Shown piece by piece: positions 32,177-40,588 of a stretch of 40,766 bases of DNA (its first letter is position 1; every line of letters begins with the position of its first letter). The notes beneath the pieces were generated by a model. That model worked only from the letters and a program-made list of their open reading frames with translations. It was not told the DNA's origin and did no database searches. The stretch is from NCBI GenBank assembly GCA_910585745.1, contig CAJUFM010000024.1:1-40766 (forward strand), read 5' to 3'. The stretch comes from an uncultured Eubacterium sp. Its GTDB lineage: Bacteria; Bacillota; Clostridia; Lachnospirales; Lachnospiraceae. A program made the position numbers and the translations under genes.

Positions 32177-33403
32177 ATGGAACAAAAATTAAAAGATATT
32201 GTGAATTATGCATATGGAAAATGTGACTTTTATAGAAACCTACAGGGAAATTCTGAGTTTGAACTGCAGACAATGGAGGAATTTGAAAAGCTGCCAATAA
32301 TTTATAAAAATATATTTGGTGAAAACACGCAGCCAATTATCTCAGAAGATTTTATAAATAAACCTGGAATTGATATAATCAAGAATCATACATCTGGTAC
32401 TACAGGACAGTTTATTAATGTATATTGGTGCAGGGCAGATTATAATGCCTCAATGATCGAGTTGTGGCTGCAGAGGAAACAATTAGGAATAAAAACATCA
32501 GATTCATTATGCTCATTTTTTACTACGCTTTTTGTAAATAATAGTTTAGTGAGAAATAGTAGTCGGGAATATATGACTGCGGATAAGAGGCAATTAGTTT
32601 TTTCAAATGCTAATCTCGATGAGCAAAAGTTAGTGGATATATACTGGAAAATGTTGGAGTATAAGCCAAAGTGGCTTTTGATTCAGCCTAGTATATTACA
32701 GATGATCGTTAATGCAAAGCGTAACAATGATCTGCCCATGATTTCTTCACTAAAATATATTGAGTTGATAGGAGAATCCTTTTTAGAGAGTTTTGAAGAT
32801 GAGGTGGCGGATGAGTTCCAATGTGTTGTTAAAAATATGTATGGGCTTATCGAGTTAAATAGCATTGGATATGAAGACAAAAGAGGTGAATTGAAAGTAC
32901 TTAAAAGTAATGTTTTTGTGGAAATACTTAAAGAAGGAAAAAATACACAGCCAGGCGAGGTGGGGGAGATCGTAGTAACATCCTTAACAAACCGTTTAAT
33001 GCCGTTAATAAGATATAGTACAGGCGATTATGGCTGTTGGCTGGACGATAAAAAAGATAAATTATTGTTAAAAAAGGGAAGGTCAAGTGAGTATGTTTGC
33101 CTTAAAGACAGCAATGTTCCAGTATACGTGTTGATGGCACCTATTCAAATTATCAATAGTGAATTAGGAAATATAATACGTGATGCCAGATTTGTACAAA
33201 AGTCTTATGAAAATATTGAAGTGAACTTGCATGTGGCAAAGAGATTTAAAGGATGGGAAAAAACAATTAGGTCCGAATATATAAAGAATATCACTGATGA
33301 AAGGCTAAAGGGACTGCATTGGGAGGTCAATGTGTTTACAGAGTATGGAAGGCATAATGGTGGAAAAAGAAAATTATTTGAATTACAAATGGAGGAAATG
33401 TGA
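32177..33403 (+). CDS. PaaK-like adenylate-forming ligase
   Basis: This 408-residue enzyme of the phenylacetate-CoA ligase branch of adenylate-forming enzymes activates a carboxylic or amino acid as an acyl-AMP and passes it to CoA or a carrier. The start YAYGKCDFYRN (11-21) is typical of PaaK. The phosphate loop is HTSGTTGQ (71-78), the MYGLIELNS segment near 222 equals the YG-E motif, and RYSTGDYG near 282 gives the ATP-ribose aspartate. A small C-terminal domain follows GRSSEYV. The gene overlaps ccpM by one base. With a carrier just upstream, the carrier is the likely acceptor. The acid used cannot be read from sequence. Confidence 0.82.
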   Translation: MEQKLKDIVNYAYGKCDFYRNLQGNSEFELQTMEEFEKLPIIYKNIFGENTQPIISEDFINKPGIDIIKNHTSGTTGQFINVYWCRADYNASMIELWLQRKQLGIKTSDSLCSFFTTLFVNNSLVRNSSREYMTADKRQLVFSNANLDEQKLVDIYWKMLEYKPKWLLIQPSILQMIVNAKRNNDLPMISSLKYIELIGESFLESFEDEVADEFQCVVKNMYGLIELNSIGYEDKRGELKVLKSNVFVEILKEGKNTQPGEVGEIVVTSLTNRLMPLIRYSTGDYGCWLDDKKDKLLLKKGRSSEYVCLKDSNVPVYVLMAPIQIINSELGNIIRDARFVQKSYENIEVNLHVAKRFKGWEKTIRSEYIKNITDERLKGLHWEVNVFTEYGRHNGGKRKLFELQMEEM

Positions 33404-34827
33404 TGAGGCCCTTTATAAGATTATATAAAACAATTAATAGTCATTACTTCTTTGATGTAAATAAAAACGACATTGTTGAAATTAGTGGCGAGACATATGA
33501 TATACTTTCAAAGAATGAAATATACGAAACAAATGAAGAGATTGATATGCTCGTAAGTAAAGGATATTTGTCTGAAAATAAAGCAAAGCGTGTGAGGGGG
33601 ATACAGGCAAATATTGCAGAAAATATATTAAAACGTTATATGAAACATTTAATACTTCAATTGACACAGCGATGTAATTTGAGGTGTACTTATTGTGCCT
33701 ATACAGTAAATTTGGAGGAAAATCAAGGCAGAGGACATGCTGATTGTGATATGGAGTGGAAAGTAGCTAAGCGGGCTATAGACTTTTTTGCTTTAAATTC
33801 AATAGACAATCCCAACCCCAAGATTTCATTTTATGGGGGGGAGCCTTTGTTAATGTTTGATCTTCTTAAACGATGTGTAATCTATTGTGAAAGCATTTTT
33901 CAAGGAAAAGATATCACATTTTCAGTAACTACAAATGGAACTTTATTAACAGATGCGATTATTGAATTTCTCGAACTGCACGATGTGGAATTGACGATCA
34001 GCATTGATGGTTTAAAGGATATACATAATATTCATAGGCGTTTTGCAGGTAATGGAAGCGGTAGTTTTGATGTTGTTAAAGAAAATATTATGAAAATAAA
34101 ACATACAAAACCCCAGTATTACCAAAAATGTGTAATAAATATGGTTATTGATCCTCAAAATGAGTTTGATAAAATAAATGCTTTCTTTGATAGAGAAAAG
34201 AATGAAATATATGATATTAAAGCAACTATAAGCGAGATTGAAGATCTCTTTTTGTGTAATAAAAATGTTTATGATCCCCGTTATACATTTCAAAAAAGTT
34301 ATCATCTTTTTTTGGCATATCTAAATTTATTTGGAATTGTAAACATTTCTTATGTCTCCCCAATAGTAGAGGATGAAGTTATTAGGTTATTTCATTCAGT
34401 AAGTGATATCGTACCGATGAAAAAAATTGATGAAGAGATTATTGTTGGAGGAACATGTATACCTGGACAAAAGAAATGTTTATGTAATTATAAGGGAGAA
34501 TTATATCCTTGTGAAAAAGTTAATGAAGCAGATAAGGAGATGATAATTGGTGATGTAAATAATGGATTTAATTATGAACATATTAAAAAACTCTTTTTAT
34601 ATATGGAAGGGAATGAAAAACAATGCACAAATTGCTGGGCATGCAGAAATTGTTTTTTGTGTATTCGAGCAACTGAAGGAAATGGGAGCTACAGTATAAA
34701 AAGTAACAATTCCTTTTGCGTGGCAGCTCAACGTGAGTTTGATACCAGAATTCATGCTTTGATTTTTTTGCATGAATTGCAGGAATACTACGATGTTAAA
34801 GAAGGAGGTGTATTTAATGTGTTATGA
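33403..34827 (+). CDS. ccpM: CcpM-like radical SAM/SPASM peptide maturase
   Basis: This radical SAM enzyme has 474 residues. Residues 1 to about 80 form a RiPP-recognition-like front (RPFIRLYKTINSHYFFDVNK). The SAM cluster motif CNLRCTYC has cysteines at 91, 95 and 98, with YGGEP near 145. A SPASM-type tail (about 350-450) contains over a dozen cysteines, including CLCNYKGELYPCEK and QCTNCWACRNCFLC. Overall this matches the Cys-rich peptide radical SAM maturase CcpM (TIGR04068). The likely substrate is the four-cysteine peptide encoded at 36187-36399. The ATG at 33403 is seven bases from GGAGG and shares a base with the ligase stop; a GTG at 33400 is less well placed. Confidence 0.85.
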   Translation: MRPFIRLYKTINSHYFFDVNKNDIVEISGETYDILSKNEIYETNEEIDMLVSKGYLSENKAKRVRGIQANIAENILKRYMKHLILQLTQRCNLRCTYCAYTVNLEENQGRGHADCDMEWKVAKRAIDFFALNSIDNPNPKISFYGGEPLLMFDLLKRCVIYCESIFQGKDITFSVTTNGTLLTDAIIEFLELHDVELTISIDGLKDIHNIHRRFAGNGSGSFDVVKENIMKIKHTKPQYYQKCVINMVIDPQNEFDKINAFFDREKNEIYDIKATISEIEDLFLCNKNVYDPRYTFQKSYHLFLAYLNLFGIVNISYVSPIVEDEVIRLFHSVSDIVPMKKIDEEIIVGGTCIPGQKKCLCNYKGELYPCEKVNEADKEMIIGDVNNGFNYEHIKKLFLYMEGNEKQCTNCWACRNCFLCIRATEGNGSYSIKSNNSFCVAAQREFDTRIHALIFLHELQEYYDVKEGGVFNVL

Positions 34828-35878
34828 TCAAGAATATGTATTTTTTCCCTATTCAAAAGAAATTTTACCAGTAGTCCAATACTATTTATCCCAGGGAGTG
34901 CCCAGAAAGAATATTAAAGTATATGGGTATGATGGTGACTTTATGGCCGGCCAGGATATTGGTCTTATTGAAAGTAATGAAAAGTTTGGAATTGTTTTAG
35001 AAGAAAATATCGTAGAAAGAATATCTTCCAATCAAATAATTTATATATGTTCTCATAAAAATCAGAACGAGGAAATTTTAAAGCGGCTTGTATGTTTGAG
35101 TTTAGAATTAGGGAACAAAGTGTTTTGTAAACAGCAGCTGGGAGTTCAACTTTTAGAATCTATTAAGAGTAATTGGAACGACTCGGAGATGTTTACATAT
35201 TGTCCAAATTCAGATGTTTGTCATCGGGATATAGCCGATGAGAAGCTTTATACTTTTTCAGTACCAGTAGTATATATTTCAGAATTAGTTCCGGGATATT
35301 TGGGGGGGACTGGTATTTTGCTAAATCTAAGGCTGCGTTTGGAAAAGGCAGGGTATAAAGTTCTGGTAGTTGGTAAAGGAACTTTAATGGAAGATGTTAG
35401 TCTGAAAAGATTTTTGATGGATCTGGAAGATAATTATGCTAAAAAAATATTGCTTCTAAACCATTTTATATGGCAGGAAATTCAAAATCATCAATATGAT
35501 ATTGTTTTTGTAGAAACATTAGATACATTGTTAAGATATAATCCCCAAATTGTTGGCAATGGTTTTGGTATGTATACTCACCTGTTAAGCTATGCAATTC
35601 CTCCTGATTATTTAATAAATTGTCTTTCATGTGAGATTCGTAATGAAGACAGAGAAAAAATATGTAAAAGTGTAGCAAATCTTTTAACTGGCTGCGAGGT
35701 GTTTAGTATTTGTTCACCTCAGATCATCTATGAAGAAAACTTGTTTGAACCTATTCAAATTTGTAAGGAATTTTATCCCTTAATCGACAAGAGTACAATT
35801 GCCATGAACATCCGCGGAATAGAAAAGGAAATTGAAAACGTCTTTCACAAACTAATCCTCGATCTGAAGGATCTGTAA
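34817..35878 (+). CDS. TIGR04066-like peptide maturation protein
   Basis: This 353-residue soluble protein opens with a strand then FFPYSKEILPVV, and a central segment VVYISELVPGYLGGTGILLN (151-170) resembles a P-loop NTPase strand but lacks the lysine. A following GYKVLVVGKG strand and the overall plan fit TIGR04066, a protein of unknown activity found only with CcpM-type clusters. It starts inside the 3' end of ccpM, with an AAGGAGG seven to nine bases before the ATG at 34817, so the two are translationally coupled. A longer frame from 34772 has no ribosome site. Confidence 0.7.
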   Translation: MCYDQEYVFFPYSKEILPVVQYYLSQGVPRKNIKVYGYDGDFMAGQDIGLIESNEKFGIVLEENIVERISSNQIIYICSHKNQNEEILKRLVCLSLELGNKVFCKQQLGVQLLESIKSNWNDSEMFTYCPNSDVCHRDIADEKLYTFSVPVVYISELVPGYLGGTGILLNLRLRLEKAGYKVLVVGKGTLMEDVSLKRFLMDLEDNYAKKILLLNHFIWQEIQNHQYDIVFVETLDTLLRYNPQIVGNGFGMYTHLLSYAIPPDYLINCLSCEIRNEDREKICKSVANLLTGCEVFSICSPQIIYEENLFEPIQICKEFYPLIDKSTIAMNIRGIEKEIENVFHKLILDLKDL

Positions 35879-35901
35879 GGAAAAAAGGAAAGGAAAATGA
35901 A

Positions 35902-36153
35902 ATGGAAAAGGATAAATTGATTAACGAACTGATTTATATATTTGACCAAAAATATGGTTTACATAATATTACAGAGAGTGATAATTTGTTTGAAATTAAT
36001 TCAAATTTTACAGAAATTCAAATGGTATATTTTGTGCTTGATATAACAAAAAAATATAACATACATTTTTCGGAAAAAGATTTTCTGGATTATCAATTTA
36101 CAACAATTAGTAATATTGCAGATAAAATTTTAATTGCATATAACTTTTTATAA
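35902..36153 (+). CDS. Acyl-carrier-related protein lacking the carrier serine
   Basis: This is an 83-residue, carrier-like helical protein. When set against the true carrier at 31905 by eye, the helix that should start with Asp-Ser-Ile-Glu reads Phe-Thr-Glu-Ile-Gln, so a glutamate stands where serine 41 is. The distal part (VYFVLDITKKYNIHF) is clearly related. This fits TIGR04069, the acyl-carrier-related protein of this peptide class. It probably binds or docks rather than carries an acyl group. It lies 33 bases ahead of the precursor gene. Confidence 0.72.
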   Translation: MEKDKLINELIYIFDQKYGLHNITESDNLFEINSNFTEIQMVYFVLDITKKYNIHFSEKDFLDYQFTTISNIADKILIAYNFL

Positions 36154-36186
36154 GTTATAAATAAAAGAGAAAGGAGAGAATTTTGT

Positions 36187-36399
36187 ATGGTTAAAAGTTT
36201 ATTGAAATCAGGTGCTTTGGATAATTCCTTTGAAGCATATGCGACATGCACATTGCAGGATTGCAAAGATTTACACTCTTCAAAAGCTTGCATGTTGTAT
36301 TGTACTAATTGGAAAGATGCTTCAAATACTTATTCTTTTGCAAGAAGTATCTTTGCAACCCAGAATTCAGTACGATCAAATTTGAGGATTACCAAGTAG
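36187..36399 (+). CDS. Precursor peptide, CLI_3235-like class
   Basis: This is a 70-residue peptide. The leader-like N terminus (1-19) ends in SFEAYA, close to the E-A-Y-A motif of CLI_3235-class precursors. Cysteines are at 21, 26, 35 and 39, and none occur later. Residues 40-70 are Ser/Thr/Asn/Arg-rich with a basic end. It has the best ribosome site of the block (AAAGGAGAG, eight bases before ATG). It lies beside the carrier-related gene and ahead of the exporter, and a hairpin follows (36415-36458) that would favour extra precursor message. Maturation by the enzymes upstream is inferred. No Gly-Gly cleavage site is seen. Confidence 0.75.
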   Translation: MVKSLLKSGALDNSFEAYATCTLQDCKDLHSSKACMLYCTNWKDASNTYSFARSIFATQNSVRSNLRITK

Positions 36400-36414
36400 A
36401 ACTGATTAAGAAAG

Positions 36415-36458
36415 GAGAGGTACAGTTTTTTGTGAATATGCGGGAGACAGTACCTCTC
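36415..36458 (+). terminator. Attenuator-like hairpin between precursor and exporter
   Basis: GAGAGGTAC at 36415-36423 pairs with GTACCTCTC at 36450-36458. The following T-rich stretch is weak, so partial termination is likely. A tiny frame (about 11 codons, starting at 36432) crosses it; I do not call it a gene. Confidence 0.5.
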
Positions 36459-36492
36459 GTTTGCTAATATCTTAAGAAGGAGTTTGCTGTTT

Positions 36493-38286
36493 ATGAAAAA
36501 GTGTTTAGAAATACTGCAAAATATTAATTATTGTGTAAAGACATCTATAAAAGTGTCTCTTAGATTAACTGTTTTCAAATTTTTACTTAGCGGTATTTCA
36601 GGATATCTTACAGTTATAACAACGGTTGTTTTAAGTAAAATCATTAATTCATTGGCAAAATCAGGACAAGTTTCCTATAAATATATCTTGTTCCTGTTAG
36701 GTATACTTGGAGCAGGGTATTGTCTTATTGAAGTGGGACAATGTCTGCGTCAATATGTGAATTATCTGTATTCCATGAAAATGGAAATATACTTAAAAGA
36801 AAAAGTACTGTTGAAAAGTTGTGACATAGATGTGAATTTATTTGACAGTCCAGAATTTTATGACAATTTGGAGATGATCAAAGGTGCACATTCATACGTT
36901 TCTGGAAGCGTGGAATCTGTTTTTTCTATTGTAAATGCAGTACTAAATTTTGTGTTATCATTTTGGTTGGTGTCTCAGAGAAATTTTTTATATAGTATAA
37001 TAATTGTTGTAGGAATTGTACCACTAATATTTTTAGAGAACAGAAATATACAGATTTCATATCAATACCGTAAAAATAATATGATCAATGTCAGAAAACA
37101 AAATTATTTTTTCTATTTAGCAACGGAAAGAAGCAACGCTTTGGAAATACGCCTGTTTGATATTGCCCAATATTTAAAAACGAGATTCTTAGAGTTCAGC
37201 AAAAAAAGATTGGATTCTGAAAAATATATTAGAAAGTATGAATACTTTTCTTCATTGATTACAGAAGTAATAAAACAAGGAGTCGTTATTGTTTTACTTG
37301 GAAGTGTTTCTTTTAAAATATTAGTGGGGCAGGGAGAGATTGGTGATTTCACAGTGTGTCTTGGATTGTTTGGTCAATTACAAGAAAATGCTGAAAATTT
37401 AATTGTGAATTTAGGCAATTCAGTAGAATGCAATGTTTATGTAAAAATGTTAATAGATTTTTTGAGATCAAAGAACAAGATTTTTTCGCAAACCAATATT
37501 CGCCTTGATAAAATAGATAAAATAGAATTTAGAAATGTAACTTTTCGATATAATGAATCAGAAAAAAATGTCCTGGAAAATGTAAGTTTTCAAATTGAGA
37601 AAAATGATTATGTAGCATTGATCGGTGTGAATGGAGCGGGAAAAAGTACAATAATTAAGTTATTGTTGAGATATTATGAACCTACATCTGGTCAAATTTT
37701 TGTAAATGACCGGCCTATTGGTGATTATCAGGTATTAAGTTTAAGAAAACAGTTTTCAGTATGTTTTCAAAATATAAATGCTTATGGATTCAGTATCCGG
37801 GAAAATATACTTATGGCCAGGGGATTTGAAGAAAACCGAGATGAAAAAGTCGATGAAAGGATACGGAAGATACTAGATGAAGTGGGGCTTTTAAATGCAA
37901 ATGGTTTTGATAAAAATAAGCTTGATACATATATAACAAAATATTTTGACGAAAGTGGCATAGAACTTTCAGGAGGGCAGTATCAAAGACTGGCGTTAGC
38001 CCGTTCCTTTTTTAGAAATGGCTCTATTATGGTTTTGGATGAGCCGTCAGCAGCGCTGGATCCAGAGGCAGAAGATCAAGCATTTAGTATAATGGAGAGG
38101 GCCTCCAGAGGGAAAATATGTTTGTTCATTTCTCATAGACTAGCTAACATTCATAATGCTACTAAAATAATTTTACTGGAAGATGGAAAAATTTTAGGAA
38201 TTGGAACACATAAAGAAATGATGGAAAAAGTAGAAAGATATCGCAAAATATATCTGATTCAGGCAAATAAATATGATAAGGATTAA
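36493..38286 (+). CDS. ABC transporter with fused permease and ATPase
   Basis: This 597-residue half-transporter has an N-terminal domain of six membrane spans (about 20-310) and a C-terminal ATPase: Walker A GVNGAGKST with K384, signature LSGGQ at 492-496, Walker B VLDEPSAALD with D516/E517, and the switch H548. A homodimer should export the mature peptide or give self-immunity. It lacks the N-terminal C39 peptidase of many peptide exporters, so the leader must be cut elsewhere, probably by the subtilase next door. The ATG at 36493 has AAGGAG ten bases away; a TTG at 36484 is only one base from it. Confidence 0.9.
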   Translation: MKKCLEILQNINYCVKTSIKVSLRLTVFKFLLSGISGYLTVITTVVLSKIINSLAKSGQVSYKYILFLLGILGAGYCLIEVGQCLRQYVNYLYSMKMEIYLKEKVLLKSCDIDVNLFDSPEFYDNLEMIKGAHSYVSGSVESVFSIVNAVLNFVLSFWLVSQRNFLYSIIIVVGIVPLIFLENRNIQISYQYRKNNMINVRKQNYFFYLATERSNALEIRLFDIAQYLKTRFLEFSKKRLDSEKYIRKYEYFSSLITEVIKQGVVIVLLGSVSFKILVGQGEIGDFTVCLGLFGQLQENAENLIVNLGNSVECNVYVKMLIDFLRSKNKIFSQTNIRLDKIDKIEFRNVTFRYNESEKNVLENVSFQIEKNDYVALIGVNGAGKSTIIKLLLRYYEPTSGQIFVNDRPIGDYQVLSLRKQFSVCFQNINAYGFSIRENILMARGFEENRDEKVDERIRKILDEVGLLNANGFDKNKLDTYITKYFDESGIELSGGQYQRLALARSFFRNGSIMVLDEPSAALDPEAEDQAFSIMERASRGKICLFISHRLANIHNATKIILLEDGKILGIGTHKEMMEKVERYRKIYLIQANKYDKD

Positions 38287-38318
38287 AAAAGCTAAGGAAT
38301 AAAAGTGAGGAGATCAGT

Positions 38319-39611
38319 TTGAGACAAGAGAGAGAAGATAGGCCTTTACGAATAGGGGTCCTTGATACGCCTATTATGAACTGCCCAAATAAATTTAGCC
38401 ATTTTGTATCTGTTAAGCGAATATCCAGTGAGGAAGCAGATAGCCTTCATGGAAACATATGTGTTGCCCTCATAGATCAATTGATCGAGAAGGATTTAAA
38501 AGTAGAAATATACTGTGTTCCTGTATTAGACAAGCATGGATGTGGGAACTTGGAAAAAATTATAGAGGCAATAAATTGGTGCTCAGAAAACCATATTAAC
38601 GTAATAAACATGAGTCTGGGAAGTATCTCAATGAAGGACTATGGTCCGATAAAAAAAGCAGTAGTAAGCTATTTACATGGAGGAGGACTTGTTATTGCGG
38701 CAAAAAATAATACAGGAAAGTATTCCCTGCCTGCTGATATTTTTCCTGTTATAGGAGTTTCCTGTCAGCATTCTTTATTTCATATCTGGTTTGGCGGTCC
38801 CGAAATTATCTGGGACGATATTCCAACAGAGCTAAGGATTGCAGGAATAAATCATAGAATTATAAAAAGCAATAGTTATGCGGCAGCGGTAGTTACTTCT
38901 TATATTGCAAAAAAATATTATAAATATATTTTAAGGGAAGAGTTTTCGGTAAAGCAATTCATAAATATTATTGAGGAAGAAAAGTGTTTCAGAGAGTCAG
39001 TTCAACCTTTTTTGCCAGAATATATAGTAAGTAAGAAATCCTCTTGTAAAACAGCATATACTTTAATAATTATGCAAAAAGACGTTGCAAAGACAATAAA
39101 CTTCATTGATAATAGGATTTATAATATAATACTGCTTTGTAAAATGGAGAACACGAAAAGAGCACAGCTGCGCAAAGTCTTTGGATCTTTTTTTTGGGAT
39201 ATTTCTGAATATGAAAAAAAATTACATATGTTGGGATGTATAAAGAGCGCAAAAAATGAATATCCATGCATACACCTTCAATTAGAGAAGTGGGATATGA
39301 AACTATTAGTGGAGTTACAGAAATTTATGCAGAACAAAGGATATAATGTCAAAATTTGTATTCCGTATAGTGAGGGGTTATTGTATGAAATGTTTTATGT
39401 TCCAATAAGTTTACTGAAAGGTAATGTTTGTAATTTTTTTTGTAGAACATTTAATCTGGATATGTTTGTTTTTGTAGATTTTGAAAAGAAAAAAAATAAA
39501 ATTGATTTTTGGGATTTAAATATTTCGATAGAATTCTTGAGTATGGAAAAATTTTCTGATATAATAAAAAAAATAGAGGAATCTTTCATTATAGTTGGAG
39601 GGAATGGATGA
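38319..39611 (+). CDS. Cytosolic subtilisin-like (S8) protease with extra C-terminal domain
   Basis: The protein has 430 residues. The S8 core covers about 1-250 and has the whole triad: D16 in GVLDTP, H44 in LHGNICVA and S186 in NSYAAAV, plus the oxyanion asparagine N130 in AAKNNTG. There is no signal peptide, propeptide or membrane span, so it acts in the cytosol. The C-terminal half (about 250-430) is charged and unlike any family I recognise. The start is TTG after GAGGAG. Leader removal from the 70-residue precursor is the natural role. The last four bases overlap the next gene (ATGA). Confidence 0.83.
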   Translation: MRQEREDRPLRIGVLDTPIMNCPNKFSHFVSVKRISSEEADSLHGNICVALIDQLIEKDLKVEIYCVPVLDKHGCGNLEKIIEAINWCSENHINVINMSLGSISMKDYGPIKKAVVSYLHGGGLVIAAKNNTGKYSLPADIFPVIGVSCQHSLFHIWFGGPEIIWDDIPTELRIAGINHRIIKSNSYAAAVVTSYIAKKYYKYILREEFSVKQFINIIEEEKCFRESVQPFLPEYIVSKKSSCKTAYTLIIMQKDVAKTINFIDNRIYNIILLCKMENTKRAQLRKVFGSFFWDISEYEKKLHMLGCIKSAKNEYPCIHLQLEKWDMKLLVELQKFMQNKGYNVKICIPYSEGLLYEMFYVPISLLKGNVCNFFCRTFNLDMFVFVDFEKKKNKIDFWDLNISIEFLSMEKFSDIIKKIEESFIIVGGNG

Positions 39612-40588
39612 AAAAATTTTACATTGTTACCATATTTGTTATCCTGCTACAGTTTTGTTTTTTTATTGGGATGAGTTTTCAATATTCGATGGAGGGAAAT
39701 TACCGAAAGGTGTGTAAGAAGTACGAAGGATTAAGGTATATGGAAGCAAGGAAGCAGGTAAATGCGGATAGATCTCAAATTTCTAAGACGGATTTTGATA
39801 GATTGATGAAACAGATTGATTGGATGGAGAATTTGGAACATAATCGTGTTACGGCGTATCTTCCTGAAGTAAAAGACGAAAAAGGATATGTTTATATTGA
39901 AGTTCCATTGGAGAAGGCAGGAATGGAGGGGGCATTAGAAGAAAAGTCCATACCATTATTTATTTATCAAGAGGGATATAAAAAATTGTTTGGTATAGAA
40001 GGAGAATACTTTCACTTTCTTCAAGCAATTATCGTTATTGTATTAATTATGTTTCTGTATTATAGAAGAGAAAAGATTACATTATCAAAATGTATTTTGT
40101 ATACTGTAATTGTTGGCGGAATCGCGTATCTTCCTGAACTGATCTGGATACTTATTTTTTTTGGTTATTCTGGAGCAGGTTATCCAGGAATTAGCGTTGG
40201 AGAATTTGGAGAATTTCCAATTTATGGGGCGACGAGGATTATGTATCTCATAAGGTTGTTTGGGATTTTTTCATTAGAATATTTAATTGTTTTTTTAAAC
40301 CGGCTTTTGCGAAAACGGCATTGCGTAATTGATTTATTGCTGTTTTGTTTACATATCCTTCCGGCGGCAGTAGGAGCCGTTGTAGTACTTGTAAGCAAAA
40401 CGCAGGTTTTCCTTTGTGGATTGTCTGATGTATTGATTGCGACAAATGCAATGAAATTTAGTTATGATTATGTTCTAATATTGCTTATTATAGATGTAGT
40501 TATTATTGCAGTCTGCAGATTTTATCCCATCTATAATTATTCAGAGAGTGATATAAAACGAATGGAACTACATTTTAAAGATCAGTAG
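39608..40588 (+). CDS. Integral membrane protein of unknown function, possibly immunity or export partner
   Basis: This 326-residue protein has a first span at about 5-22, a hydrophilic outer domain (about 23-132) and then about six spans to the end (roughly 133-152, 160-185, 208-232, 240-262, 275-298), with a charged short tail. The shape, one span plus an outside domain and a bundle of spans, resembles ABC-2 permeases, but I see no clear motif. It overlaps the protease gene by four bases, so the two are made together. It could form an immunity transporter or hold the protease near the exporter. No function is assigned. Confidence 0.6.
   Translation: MKKFYIVTIFVILLQFCFFIGMSFQYSMEGNYRKVCKKYEGLRYMEARKQVNADRSQISKTDFDRLMKQIDWMENLEHNRVTAYLPEVKDEKGYVYIEVPLEKAGMEGALEEKSIPLFIYQEGYKKLFGIEGEYFHFLQAIIVIVLIMFLYYRREKITLSKCILYTVIVGGIAYLPELIWILIFFGYSGAGYPGISVGEFGEFPIYGATRIMYLIRLFGIFSLEYLIVFLNRLLRKRHCVIDLLLFCLHILPAAVGAVVVLVSKTQVFLCGLSDVLIATNAMKFSYDYVLILLIIDVVIIAVCRFYPIYNYSESDIKRMELHFKDQ

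Noticed and set aside
36432..36467. Eleven-codon frame in the hairpin after the precursor gene
   Set aside because: There is no well-spaced ribosome site and no conserved feature, so I treat the region as an attenuator only.
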